Assembly (NCBI GenBank): GCA_035548055.1
Contig: DASZTL010000006.1
Coordinates: forward strand, 1 to 53,507
Length of the DNA: 53,507 bases
From: DASZTV01 sp035548055
GTDB lineage: Bacteria > Actinomycetota > Actinomycetes > JAFAQI01
Reading direction: 5' to 3'
The notes below the pieces were generated by a model. That model ran no database searches. It saw nothing but the letters and a program-made list of their open reading frames with translations, and had not been told where the DNA came from. The number at the start of each line of letters is the position of its first letter. Positions within the stretch are counted from its first letter, which is position 1. Positions 15,630-23,090 of the stretch are shown here, one piece after another. The position numbers were made by a program, and so were the translations under genes.

Positions 15630-16970
15630 TCAGAGGACGGGCAGGTAGCGCTCGAGCTCGAAGGGGGTGACCTGTCGGCGGTAGTCCTCCCACTCCGCGC
15701 GCTTGTTGCGCAAGAAGAAGTCGAAGACGCCCTCACCCAACGTCTCCGCCATGAGCTCGGAACCCTCCATCACCTGAATCGCGTCGGAGAGGGATCCGGG
15801 CAGCGGGGCGATGCCCATCGCGCGGCGCTCGACATCGGTGAGCGCCCAGACGTCGTCCTCCGCGCCGTCCGGAAGCTCGTAGCCTTCCTCGATGCCTTTG
15901 AGGCCGGCCGCGAGCAACACCGCATAGGTGAGATACGGATTGCACGCCGAGTCCGGTGACCTGATCTCGATCCGTGTCGAGTTTCCCTTCTGCGGCTTGT
16001 ACATCGGGATTCGCACGAGCGCCGAGCGGTTGTTGCGACCCCAGCAGACGTACGCCGGCGCCTCGCCACCACCCCAGAGCCGCTTGTAGGAGTTCACCCA
16101 TTGGTTGGTGATCGCAGTGAGCTCCGCGGCGTGCACCAGCAGACCGGCAACGAAGGCCTTGCCGACCTTCGACAGCGACAGCGGATCGCTGGCGTCATGG
16201 AACGCGTTGCGATCGCCTTCGAACAGCGACAGGTGCGTGTGCATCGCGGAACCCGGCTGCTCGCTGAACGGCTTCGGCATGAACGAGGCATACACGCCCT
16301 GTGAAAGCGCGACCTCCTTCACCACGAGTCGCATCGTCATCAGGTTGTCCGCCGTGGTCAGCGCGTCGGCGTAACGCAGGTCGATCTCCTGCTGGCCGGG
16401 CGCGACCTCATGGTGGCTGAACTCGACGCTGATGCCCATCCGCTCGAGCATCGTGATGGCCTGACGGCGAAAGTCGTGCCCGAGGTCGTGAGGTGTCTGA
16501 TCGAAGTAGCCGCCGGAGTCGATCGGCGGCGGCAGCAGCTCGCCGTCCGACGGCCGGCTCCGCAACAGAAAGAACTCGACCTCCGGATGCACGTAGAACG
16601 TGAACCCGAGGTCAGCGGCGCGTTGCATCGACCGACGCAGAACGTGCCGCGGGTCGACGTACGACGGCGACCCGTCTGGCATGAGGATGTCGCAGAACAT
16701 TCGCGCCGTCCCGGGCTGCTCCTCGCGCCAAGGCAGCACCTGGAACGTCGACGGATCCGGCCGCGCCAACATGTCCGACTCGTGAACCCGGGCGAAGCCC
16801 TCGATGGCAGAGCCGTCGAAGCCGATCCCTTCGGCGAAAGCGCCTTCGAGCTCAGCGGGCGCGACTGCCACCGACTTGAGGAAGCCGAGCACGTCGGTGA
16901 ACCACAGCCGAACGAAGCGGATGTCACGTTCCTCGATCGTGCGGAGCACGAACTCCTGCTGTCGGTCCAC
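15630..16970 (-). CDS. glnA2: Type I glutamine synthetase, GlnA2 type
   Basis: 446 residues, the exact length of M. tuberculosis GlnA2 and very similar from the first residues (MDRQQEFVLRTIEERDIRFV, then VRLWFTDVLGFLKSVA). Motifs seen: GFDGSAIEGFARV (latch), the metal and glutamate sites EVEFFL, FSHHEVAPGQQEIDLRYADAL, GSAMHTHLSLF, NQWVNSYKRL, NNRSALVRIP and EIRSPDSACNPY. The region holding the adenylylation Tyr in GlnA1 (NLYDLPPEE) reads RRAMGIAPLPGSL here, with no Tyr. It makes glutamine from glutamate, ammonia and ATP. The start is GTG at 16970 without a ribosome site; a -10 TACGCT (16982-16977) predicts a leaderless mRNA. First gene of a four-gene operon with glnE. Confidence 0.95.
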   Translation of the reverse strand: MDRQQEFVLRTIEERDIRFVRLWFTDVLGFLKSVAVAPAELEGAFAEGIGFDGSAIEGFARVHESDMLARPDPSTFQVLPWREEQPGTARMFCDILMPDGSPSYVDPRHVLRRSMQRAADLGFTFYVHPEVEFFLLRSRPSDGELLPPPIDSGGYFDQTPHDLGHDFRRQAITMLERMGISVEFSHHEVAPGQQEIDLRYADALTTADNLMTMRLVVKEVALSQGVYASFMPKPFSEQPGSAMHTHLSLFEGDRNAFHDASDPLSLSKVGKAFVAGLLVHAAELTAITNQWVNSYKRLWGGGEAPAYVCWGRNNRSALVRIPMYKPQKGNSTRIEIRSPDSACNPYLTYAVLLAAGLKGIEEGYELPDGAEDDVWALTDVERRAMGIAPLPGSLSDAIQVMEGSELMAETLGEGVFDFFLRNKRAEWEDYRRQVTPFELERYLPVL

Positions 16971-16976
16971 CCGGCA

Positions 16977-17019
16977 AGCGTAGAGCCGCTGCGTTACAGC
17001 CGCATGACGAACCTAAACT
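16977..17019. promoter_or_regulatory. Divergent leaderless promoters of glnA2 and nadE
   Basis: In the 55-base gap, TACGCT on the minus strand (16982-16977) lies 6 bases before the glnA2 GTG, and TAAACT on the plus strand (17014-17019) lies 6 bases before the nadE ATG. Neither gene has a Shine-Dalgarno. Both fit the -10 pattern TAnnnT of leaderless actinobacterial promoters; clear -35 boxes are not seen. Confidence 0.45.
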
Positions 17020-17025
17020 CGAGAC

Positions 17026-18804
17026 ATGCCGAGGCTGCGGATCGCACTCGCGCAGGTCGACCTGACTGTTGGTGACCTCGATGGCAACACCGACGTCATC
17101 GTCGAACAGACCCGACTCGCCGCGGAGCAAGGCGCCGCACTGGTGGCGTTTCCGGAGATGGCCATCACGGGCTATCCACCAGAGGACCTCGTACTCCGGC
17201 GTGCCTTCGTCGACGCCTCGCGTATGGCACTCGAGCATCTCGCCTCGCGCCTGGCAGCCGGGGGCCTAGGTGACCTCGCCGTCGTCGTCGGCTACCTCGA
17301 CCGCTGCCCGATGCCCGCCCCGCGCGTCGGTCGTCCGTCCGGCGACCCCCAGAACGCCGCGGCGTTCATCCATCGCGGCAGCGTCATCGCCCGCTACGCC
17401 AAGCACCACCTGCCCAACTACGGCGTATTCGACGAGTTCCGGTACTTCGTGCCGGGAGACCGGATGCCGGTGGTCCGCCTCGGCGACGTCGACATCGCCA
17501 TGACGATCTGCGAAGACCTGTGGCAAGCGGGTGGACCCATCGCCGTCGCGCGCGATGCGGCCGTCGGGCTCGTGCTCTGCCTCAACGGCTCGCCGTACGA
17601 GCGCAACAAGGACGACGTGCGCCTCGAGCTCGCGGCGCGGCGGGCGATCGAAGCCGGCGCGGCGCTCGCCTACGTCAACCTCGTCGGCGGTCAGGACGAG
17701 CTGGTCTTCGACGGCGACTCGCTGATCGTCTCGGATGCCGGAGACCTCATCGCCCGCGCGGCCCGCTTCACGCCCGAGCTGCTCGTCACCGATCTCGACC
17801 TTCCCGCCGCAGCCGGCCACAACGCAGGCGGATTCGACGCGCAGGACGGGACGACGATGTCCGTCGAGCGGCTGATGACACCGGCTCGACGTCCGTCCGG
17901 TCTTGAAGAGCTGCCGACACGCGTTGCGCCGGCACTCGAAGAGTGCGAGGAGATCTGGGGCGCGCTCGTGTTGGGAACACGTGACTATGTGCGGAAGAAC
18001 GGCTTTCGCTCGGTCATCCTCGGTCTCTCGGGCGGCATCGACTCGGCACTTGTCGCAACGATCGCGCGAGACGCGCTGGGTGCTGACGCAGTCCACGTCG
18101 TCGGAATGCCGAGCCGCTACTCGAGCGAGGGCAGCGTCGCCGACGCCGCGGAGCTCGCACGTCGGCAAGGCCTGCAATGGCAGGCGCTGCCGATCGCGCC
18201 GATGGTCGAGGCTTACGAGAAGGCTTTCGCGGAGACCGACGCCGGCGGTCTGCACGGCCTGGCAGAGGAGAACCTGCAGGCTCGAGTGCGCGGGACCGCA
18301 CTCATGGCTTTCTCGAACGAGGTCGGACACCTCGTCCTCACCACGGGGAACAAGAGCGAGCTCGCAACTGGCTTCTCGACCCTGTACGGCGACAGCGCAG
18401 GCGGGTTCGCGCCGATCAAGGACGTCCCGAAGACGCTCGTCTGGCAGCTGTCGCGCTGGCGTAACGAGACCGCCCGGGCAGCCGGCGAGATCGAGCCGAT
18501 ACCGACCGAGATCATCGACAAGCCGCCGTCGGCCGAGCTCGCCCCCGGCCAGCTCGACAGCGACCGGCTGCCGGACTACCTGGTGCTGGACGCGATCCTC
18601 GACGCCTACGTCGAGCAGGATCTGGGTCGCGAAGAGCTGATTCAGCTCGGGCACCCCGCCGAGCTCGTCGACCGGGTGATCCGGCTCGTCGACCTCGCCG
18701 AGTACAAGCGACGCCAGTACCCACCCGGCCCGAAGATCACACCGAAGGGCTTCGGGCGCGACCGGCGGCTGCCGATCACGAACCGCTGGCGCGAGCCCTT
18801 CTAG
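17026..18804 (+). CDS. nadE: Glutamine-dependent NAD+ synthetase
   Basis: 592 residues in two domains. The N-terminal nitrilase-type glutaminase (1-270) has the triad Glu44 (AFPEMAITGYPPEDL), Lys126 (AKHHLPNYGVFDE) and Cys162 (MTICEDLW). The C-terminal synthetase has the PP-loop SGGIDSALV near 333-338, GMPSRYSSEGS, TTGNKSELATGFSTLYGD and the GGFAPIKDVPK loop. It amidates nicotinic acid adenine dinucleotide with ammonia channelled from glutamine, the last step of NAD synthesis in the cytosol. It is divergent from glnA2, so a glutamine maker and a glutamine user share one control region. The length is slightly below the roughly 680 residues of mycobacterial NadE but typical of the shorter bacterial two-domain form. 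Confidence 0.95.
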   Translation: MPRLRIALAQVDLTVGDLDGNTDVIVEQTRLAAEQGAALVAFPEMAITGYPPEDLVLRRAFVDASRMALEHLASRLAAGGLGDLAVVVGYLDRCPMPAPRVGRPSGDPQNAAAFIHRGSVIARYAKHHLPNYGVFDEFRYFVPGDRMPVVRLGDVDIAMTICEDLWQAGGPIAVARDAAVGLVLCLNGSPYERNKDDVRLELAARRAIEAGAALAYVNLVGGQDELVFDGDSLIVSDAGDLIARAARFTPELLVTDLDLPAAAGHNAGGFDAQDGTTMSVERLMTPARRPSGLEELPTRVAPALEECEEIWGALVLGTRDYVRKNGFRSVILGLSGGIDSALVATIARDALGADAVHVVGMPSRYSSEGSVADAAELARRQGLQWQALPIAPMVEAYEKAFAETDAGGLHGLAEENLQARVRGTALMAFSNEVGHLVLTTGNKSELATGFSTLYGDSAGGFAPIKDVPKTLVWQLSRWRNETARAAGEIEPIPTEIIDKPPSAELAPGQLDSDRLPDYLVLDAILDAYVEQDLGREELIQLGHPAELVDRVIRLVDLAEYKRRQYPPGPKITPKGFGRDRRLPITNRWREPF

Positions 18805-18914
18805 ACGCTCCCGAGGCCAGAACCTCGTTCGGTTGCGCTTCTGCGTTGCTGTGTCACAATTGACGGCGTAGTCCGGGGACTCCGAACGGAGCCTCGAGGC
18901 GAGGAGGTCATCAC

Positions 18915-19754
18915 ATGACTGACGGCGGCATCTCTCCGTACGGCAGCCCACGCACCGTGCGACGGGTTCGCACGCACCACCTGCAGGCGATGAAGGACCG
19001 CGGCGAACGGTGGGCGATGCTGACCGCCTACGACATGCACTCGGCGGCGATCTTCGACGAGGTCGGTATCCCTGCGCTCCTCGTCGGCGACTCAGCCGCG
19101 AACAACGTGTTCGGCTTCGACACCACGCTTCCCGTCACCGTCGACGAGCTCATGCCGCTCGTCCGCGCCGTCGTACGGTCGACACGCAGCGCGATGGTGG
19201 TCGCGGACATGCCGTTCGGCTCCTACCAGGTGAGTCCGGAGCAGGCGCTGCAGACCGCGATCAGGTTCATGAAGGAAGGCGGCGCGCAGGCAGTCAAGCT
19301 CGAAGGCGGATCGCAAGTGGCACCGCAGGTGCGCGCCATCGTTGACGCCGGCGTACCGGTCGTCGCGCATGTCGGCTTCACACCGCAGAGCGAGCATGCG
19401 CTCGGTGGCTACAAGGTGCAAGGCCGTGGCGAGTCCGCGACGCGCGTGATCGACGACGCCGTCGCGCTGGAAGCTGCCGGCGCGTTCGCCGTCGTGCTGG
19501 AGATGGTTCCGGCCGACGTCGCTGCACAGATCACGAAGGAGCTCTCGATTCCGACGATCGGAATCGGCGCCGGCCCCGATTGCGATGCCCAGGTCATGGT
19601 GTGGACGGACATGGTCGGGCTCAACACCGGCCCCGCACCACGCTTCGTGAAGCGCTACGCCGATCTGCGCTCCGTCATCACCGAAGCCGCGAGCACATAT
19701 GCCCGCGAGGTGGCCGACGGGACCTATCCAGGCCCGGAGCACTCCTTCGAGTAA
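18915..19754 (+). CDS. panB: Ketopantoate hydroxymethyltransferase
   Basis: 279 residues, normal PanB length. The start ATG at 18915 has a GAGGAGG ribosome site. Motifs: MLTAYDMHSAAIFDEVGIPALLVGDSAANN (Mg2+-binding Asp), the metal/substrate region VADMPFGSYQ, AVKLEGG, PVVAHVGFTPQS, and FAVVLEMVP with the catalytic Glu, followed by IPTIGIGAGPDCDAQVMVWTDM. It moves a hydroxymethyl group from 5,10-methylenetetrahydrofolate to 3-methyl-2-oxobutanoate, the first step of pantothenate and CoA synthesis. It is separated from nadE by 110 bases and convergent with fno. Confidence 0.96.
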   Translation: MTDGGISPYGSPRTVRRVRTHHLQAMKDRGERWAMLTAYDMHSAAIFDEVGIPALLVGDSAANNVFGFDTTLPVTVDELMPLVRAVVRSTRSAMVVADMPFGSYQVSPEQALQTAIRFMKEGGAQAVKLEGGSQVAPQVRAIVDAGVPVVAHVGFTPQSEHALGGYKVQGRGESATRVIDDAVALEAAGAFAVVLEMVPADVAAQITKELSIPTIGIGAGPDCDAQVMVWTDMVGLNTGPAPRFVKRYADLRSVITEAASTYAREVADGTYPGPEHSFE

Positions 19755-19771
19755 CCGGGCTTCGTCGGCGT

Positions 19772-20458
19772 TCAGACGTCGGTGACCCGCAGACCTGCGT
19801 GAGCCTTGTACCGCCGGTTGATCGACACCAGGTTGGCAGTCAACGCTTCGACCTGACCGGCGTTGCGAAGCCGACCACCGTAGATGCCGCGCATCCCCTT
19901 GATGCGATCCACCAGCGACTGAACCAGGTCGGTCGCTTCACGGCTGTCCCCTAACACCAAGACATCGGTCTCGATGCTGTCGACGTCGGCATCGAGCAAC
20001 AACATCGCGCTGATGTGGTGGAACGCAGCGACGACAGTGCTGTCCGGCAGCAGGCCCTGCGCCTGCTGCGCCGCGCTGCCTTCCGGGACGTGGAGCGCGT
20101 ACGCACCCTTCTCGTCGAAGCCCATCGGGTTGACGCAGTCGATCACGATCTTCGCGGCGAGAGCCGGCGCGAGCGCAGTCACGAGCGTCTCGTGACCTTC
20201 CCACGGCACGGCGATCACGATGACGTCCGCTGCAGCGGCCGCGGCAGCATTGTCGGTCCCGGTGACCAGCGACGGATCCGGCACCGTGGCGGCGAGCTCG
20301 GCAGCGGCCTGCTCCGCGCGGTCGGCCTGTCGGGATCCGATGATCACGGCATTGCCGGCCATGGCGAAGCGACGGGCGAGGCCGCGGCCCTGATCGCCGG
20401 TTCCACCAAGGAAGGCCAGCGTGAGATCAGCGGCAGAGCCGCTCGGCAGCGTGGTCAC
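19772..20458 (-). CDS. fno: F420H2:NADP+ oxidoreductase
   Basis: 228 residues of the Fno/Npd family. The NADP Rossmann motif is LGGTGDQGRG (about 17-26), with the phosphate-binding IGSR (40-43). Further family stretches are VIVIAVPWEGHE, DCVNPMGFDEKGAY, VVAAFHHISAMLL and RNAGQVEALTANLVSINRRYKAHAG. It moves hydride between NADPH and the deazaflavin F420, feeding F420-dependent reductases, and so implies the organism makes F420. The GTG start at 20458 follows a GAGGAAAC ribosome site. It is convergent with panB with only 17 bases between. Confidence 0.92.
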   Translation of the reverse strand: MTTLPSGSAADLTLAFLGGTGDQGRGLARRFAMAGNAVIIGSRQADRAEQAAAELAATVPDPSLVTGTDNAAAAAAADVIVIAVPWEGHETLVTALAPALAAKIVIDCVNPMGFDEKGAYALHVPEGSAAQQAQGLLPDSTVVAAFHHISAMLLLDADVDSIETDVLVLGDSREATDLVQSLVDRIKGMRGIYGGRLRNAGQVEALTANLVSINRRYKAHAGLRVTDV

Positions 20459-20562
20459 CGTTTCCTCTTTTCATTCGTACGGCGGGAGACGATCGTCCCA
20501 GGGTGGATATCGGGCAAAGGCCCGCCCCCGGGCAAGGCGGGTAGCCGCCCCCATCGTGGGTA

Positions 20563-21477
20563 ATGGGCAGGAAGGCCTGCAGCGGTGGCGAAACAGGGGG
20601 CGTGGTGAGCAGAGGGCGTCGAACCGGGGAGGCGGCACGTGCTCGCGCCGCCGACGACCCGGCGATCACCGAGTTGCTCGACACCGTGCGAGAGGTCCGC
20701 ACCACGCTCGCGATCGACCTGTCAGCTGCGGCCGGGGCACTCGAGGACAGCGAGACGCGCGTCGCCCGCGACATCCTCTCGGCAACCTCCGACGACCTCG
20801 CTCGACTCACCAGCGAAGTCCGCGACGCAGGCGACGACGAGGTCACCAGCCGTCGTCGATCGCGCCGCACCCGCGCTCTGCTTGCACTGCCCGCTGTACC
20901 ACTCGTCGGTGCGCTCGCGATGACGACCGCAGCCGCGCTGTCCAGCAGCCCGAGCACGCCCCCACATCATGCCGTCGCACCGGCAGCGTCAGCATCGCCT
21001 GCACACCACGCGTCAGCGAGCACTGCGCTGCAAAGACTCGAAGACGTCGTTACGCATCACGCCAAGGCTCAGCAAGTCATCAAAGTGGCCGACGACTTGC
21101 ACAAGCAGCTCACCCGGATGATCGCAACCTCTACCAACGACCCCGCGCAGCTGCACGTCGTGCGAAAGCTTCTGACGCTCGAACAACACGTACTCGAAGG
21201 CAGCAAGCTACCGGGCACGCAACTCGCACTTGCCGCGTCACGCGCAATCGCCGCACTGCTCGAGCACCGACCGGCGACACCGCAACCGAAGCAATCCGTT
21301 GCGTCGCGCGAGACCTCACACCCGACGCGTGCAACATCCACACCGCGTCCGCGACCATCGCAAACGCAGGTACGACGCACACCGCAGGCACAACAACCTG
21401 AGTCGGCAACGCACGCGTCACCGAGTCCGAAGCGCTCCAACCCGTTGTTCGGTGACGGATTTTTCAACTGGCCTTGA
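20563..21477 (+). CDS. Single-pass membrane protein with Ser/Pro/Thr-rich tail, unknown
   Basis: 304 residues from ATG 20563; a GTG at 20605 behind AGGGGG is an alternative start. The first 105 residues are charged and helical. One transmembrane segment follows (about 109-129, TRALLALPAVPLVGALAMTT). Then come an Ala/Ser/His-rich linker, a helical region (QRLEDVVTHHAKAQQVIKVADDLHKQ) and a long Pro/Thr/Ser/Arg-rich C-terminus. The layout resembles anti-sigma-like or cell-wall-anchored proteins, but no zinc-binding HxxxCxxC or other signature is seen. I do not recognise the family. The low-complexity end and the following AT-rich stretch set it apart from its neighbours. Confidence 0.6.
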   Translation: MGRKACSGGETGGVVSRGRRTGEAARARAADDPAITELLDTVREVRTTLAIDLSAAAGALEDSETRVARDILSATSDDLARLTSEVRDAGDDEVTSRRRSRRTRALLALPAVPLVGALAMTTAAALSSSPSTPPHHAVAPAASASPAHHASASTALQRLEDVVTHHAKAQQVIKVADDLHKQLTRMIATSTNDPAQLHVVRKLLTLEQHVLEGSKLPGTQLALAASRAIAALLEHRPATPQPKQSVASRETSHPTRATSTPRPRPSQTQVRRTPQAQQPESATHASPSPKRSNPLFGDGFFNWP

Positions 21478-21637
21478 TGAGACGGCGTCGACAGTCGCCA
21501 TCATCGTCGCGACACAAGTACATGGTTTTTTCGTTGCGATCATTGGCGTTTTGAGCAATGTGCTGAATACCTGACGGCCGAGATGCAGACTGATGCGCGA
21601 AACGCGTCTCCGCGACACGCGACCGCGATACATAGCA

Positions 21638-21697
21638 CGGTGATGGAATGCATGACTTTTCGGTGTCAGAGTTGTCCGCGGCACAGTCCCATCACCG
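21638..21697 (+). promoter_or_regulatory. Long-range inverted repeat in the leader of the histone-like gene
   Basis: CGGTGATGG (21638-21646) and CCATCACCG (21689-21697) are perfect 9-bp complements 42 bases apart. The second arm ends 4 bases before the AGGGGG ribosome site (21702-21707) of the histone-like gene. It could fold in the 5' leader and affect translation, or be a protein-binding palindrome. The stretch 21478-21712 otherwise holds no gene I can support. Confidence 0.3.
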
Positions 21698-21712
21698 AGC
21701 TAGGGGGCTCAC

Positions 21713-21895
21713 GTGGCACGTGTAGCTGCGAAGAAGACCGCCAAGAAGGCGGCCAAGAAGACCACCGCACGAAAGTCGACAGCCAAGAAGGCTGCGAAGA
21801 AGGCGCCGGCCCGCAAGGCCGCTGCCAAGAAGACTGCAAAGCGCGCGCCGGCCCGCAAGGCTGCCGCGAAGAAGGCACCGGCGCGCAAGCGCTAA
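21713..21895 (+). CDS. Mini histone H1-like lysine/alanine/proline-rich DNA-binding protein
   Basis: 60 residues starting with GTG at 21713, 5 bases after AGGGGG. Almost the whole protein is made of Lys-Lys-Ala units and repeats of the form PARKAAAKK (three PARK units), as in bacterial histone H1 homologues (Hc2 type) and in the C-terminal tail of mycobacterial HupB. There is no HU-fold domain; this is a tail alone. It should bind DNA without sequence preference and compact it. The frame ends at TAA (21893-21895), yet stays open for 85 more codons after it. Confidence 0.85.
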   Translation: MARVAAKKTAKKAAKKTTARKSTAKKAAKKAPARKAAAKKTAKRAPARKAAAKKAPARKR

Positions 21896-22153
21896 GCCCT
21901 GCTCAACCCAGGCGAGCCCCGACAGCCGCCGCGCCGACCATCGGTCGCGCGGCGGCTGTCCGCTGTCTGCTGCTTTGTCGTCGCGGCGGTCGCGATCGCC
22001 GGCAGCATCGCGCTGTTCAGCTCTGGGTTCGCCGGACCAGCCCCGGTCGCACTTGCCGGAGCCGGCGGCCTGATCGCCGCCGGCGTCACACTGTGGCGAC
22101 CATCCCAGCCGAGCCGCGCCTATCCGCCTGATCGGCCGCGCCATGATCGATAG
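21896..22153 (+). other. Open frame without start codon encoding a two-helix membrane protein
   Basis: In the same frame as the histone-like gene, directly after its TAA, the sequence stays open to TAG at 22151-22153. It has strong G/C third positions and encodes two hydrophobic segments, VCCFVVAAVAIAGSIALF and APVALAGAGGLIAAGVTLW, with arginines before and after. This looks like a real small membrane protein, but no ATG, GTG or TTG exists in the frame. Options are stop-codon readthrough, a rare start (CTG at 21899 or later), a sequencing or point error, or a decayed gene. The hairpin at 21921-21960 lies inside it. Confidence 0.4.
21921..21960 (+). terminator. Perfect 14-bp hairpin after the histone-like gene
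   Basis: Arms 21921-21934 and 21947-21960 pair perfectly over 14 bases, nearly all G/C. The loop can add four more pairs (GACC with GGTC). It starts 25 bases after the TAA. There is no U-run, which is common for actinobacterial terminators. It is also within the open two-helix frame, so termination is not certain. Confidence 0.55.
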
Positions 22154-22183
22154 CCGATGCCCGCGTGTACGAGCTGTTACGTA

Positions 22184-22214
22184 TTGCAACTATCGCCTAA
22201 GCGCACGATAGACT
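22184..22214 (+). promoter_or_regulatory. Promoter of the small RNA candidate
   Basis: TTGCAA (22184-22189) is followed by GATAGA (22207-22212, spacing 17) or TAGACT (22209-22214, spacing 19). An inverted repeat CTATCG (22190-22195) / CGATAG (22206-22211) sits exactly between and over the -10, so a regulator could bind here. The start point would be about 22218-22221, at the base of the hairpin. Confidence 0.4.
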
Positions 22215-22215
22215 C

Positions 22216-22270
22216 GGAGAAGCGACGTCCGGCCCAGTACACCCCCCCACTAGGCCGGGCGTCGCTTTCA
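22216..22270 (+). ncRNA. 6C-like small RNA / strong hairpin with C7 loop
   Basis: Arms 22220-22234 and 22253-22267 form a 15-bp stem with a single G.U pair, closed by an 18-base loop holding seven consecutive C (22242-22248), and followed by TTTC. A promoter-like sequence lies just upstream. The AAGCGACG stem and the C-rich loop recall the actinobacterial 6C RNA family, whose loops carry at least six C. Only one C-rich hairpin is clear here, where the family consensus has two, so this could also be a plain terminator or attenuator in front of the amidase gene. Confidence 0.5.
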
Positions 22271-22304
22271 CGTGCGAGCCCGTCAGGGGTAGACAGAGGG
22301 CGTG

Positions 22305-23090
22305 ATGCGCCTCCTGATCGTCGCAGCGGCGCTCGCCGGGAGTTGCACCGTAAGTCCTGCTACGCCCGCCAGCCACATCGCGGCGCGGAGCGCCGCCACC
22401 CACGACTCCGGCAGCCCGCACCTGCCACCGCTCGCCGGTGTCGTCGTGGGCATCGACCCGGGTCACAACGGCCACAACTACATGGACCCGGCCTATATCA
22501 ACCACACTGTCTGGAACGGCCGCGAGCAGGAGGCCTGCGACACCACGGGGACCGAGACGAACGCGGGGTACCCCGAGCCGCGGTTCACGTTCCGGGTTGC
22601 GAAGCTCCTTGCCGCGGATCTGCGGCAGCTCGGCGCCGACGTGGTGATGACGCGGCACGACAACCACGGTGTGGGACCGTGCATCGATCGACGCGCTCGG
22701 ATCCTCAATCGGGCACGTGCGACCGTGGCGATCGACCTCCACGCCGACGGTGGTCCGGCGTCAGGGCGTGGCTTCGCCATTCTCGAGCCGGTCAAGAGCA
22801 CGGTGAACCGACGCGTCGTCGGTGCCTCGGCCGTCCTCGGGCGGGTGGTACGCCACAAGCTGCTCACGATGACCGGCATGCCCACCAGCAGCTACGACGG
22901 CCACCGCGGGATCGCGCATCGCGACGACCTGGCGGGTCTCAACCTGGCGACGCAGCCGAAGGTCCTCGTCGAGTGCGGGAACATGCGTAACGCTCGAGAT
23001 GCCCGAAAGCTGGTCTCAACCCACTTCCAGCGGAGGCTGGCCGCGGCCTTCACCGCGGCCGTGACCCGCTACCTGCGGATCAGCCGGTAG
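22305..23090 (+). CDS. Secreted N-acetylmuramoyl-L-alanine amidase (Amidase_3)
   Basis: 261 residues from ATG 22305, with AGAGGG four bases before it; a GTG directly upstream is less likely. An N-terminal hydrophobic signal (MRLLIVAAALAGS) has a Cys at the likely cleavage region; the lipobox is imperfect. The zinc amidase core has His54 (GIDPGHNG), a Glu in REQEACD, His146 (AIDLHADG) and the catalytic Glu223 (VLVECGNM). It cuts the bond between MurNAc and the peptide stem in peptidoglycan, outside the cell. No cell-wall-binding repeat is attached. Its 3' end overlaps that of the convergent gene by 11 bases. Confidence 0.9.
   Translation: MRLLIVAAALAGSCTVSPATPASHIAARSAATHDSGSPHLPPLAGVVVGIDPGHNGHNYMDPAYINHTVWNGREQEACDTTGTETNAGYPEPRFTFRVAKLLAADLRQLGADVVMTRHDNHGVGPCIDRRARILNRARATVAIDLHADGGPASGRGFAILEPVKSTVNRRVVGASAVLGRVVRHKLLTMTGMPTSSYDGHRGIAHRDDLAGLNLATQPKVLVECGNMRNARDARKLVSTHFQRRLAAAFTAAVTRYLRISR

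Noticed and set aside
18805..18914. Riboswitch in the panB leader
   Set aside because: Only a short CTCCG/CGGAG hairpin is present; no known riboswitch core could be recognised.
17266..18951. 561-codon minus-strand frame
   Set aside because: Antisense to nadE and running into panB; no domain or ribosome site.
21583..22131. 182-codon frame across the histone-like gene and beyond
   Set aside because: It is out of frame with the KAK-repeat protein, lacks a ribosome site and has shadow-like composition; the real frame is one base shifted.
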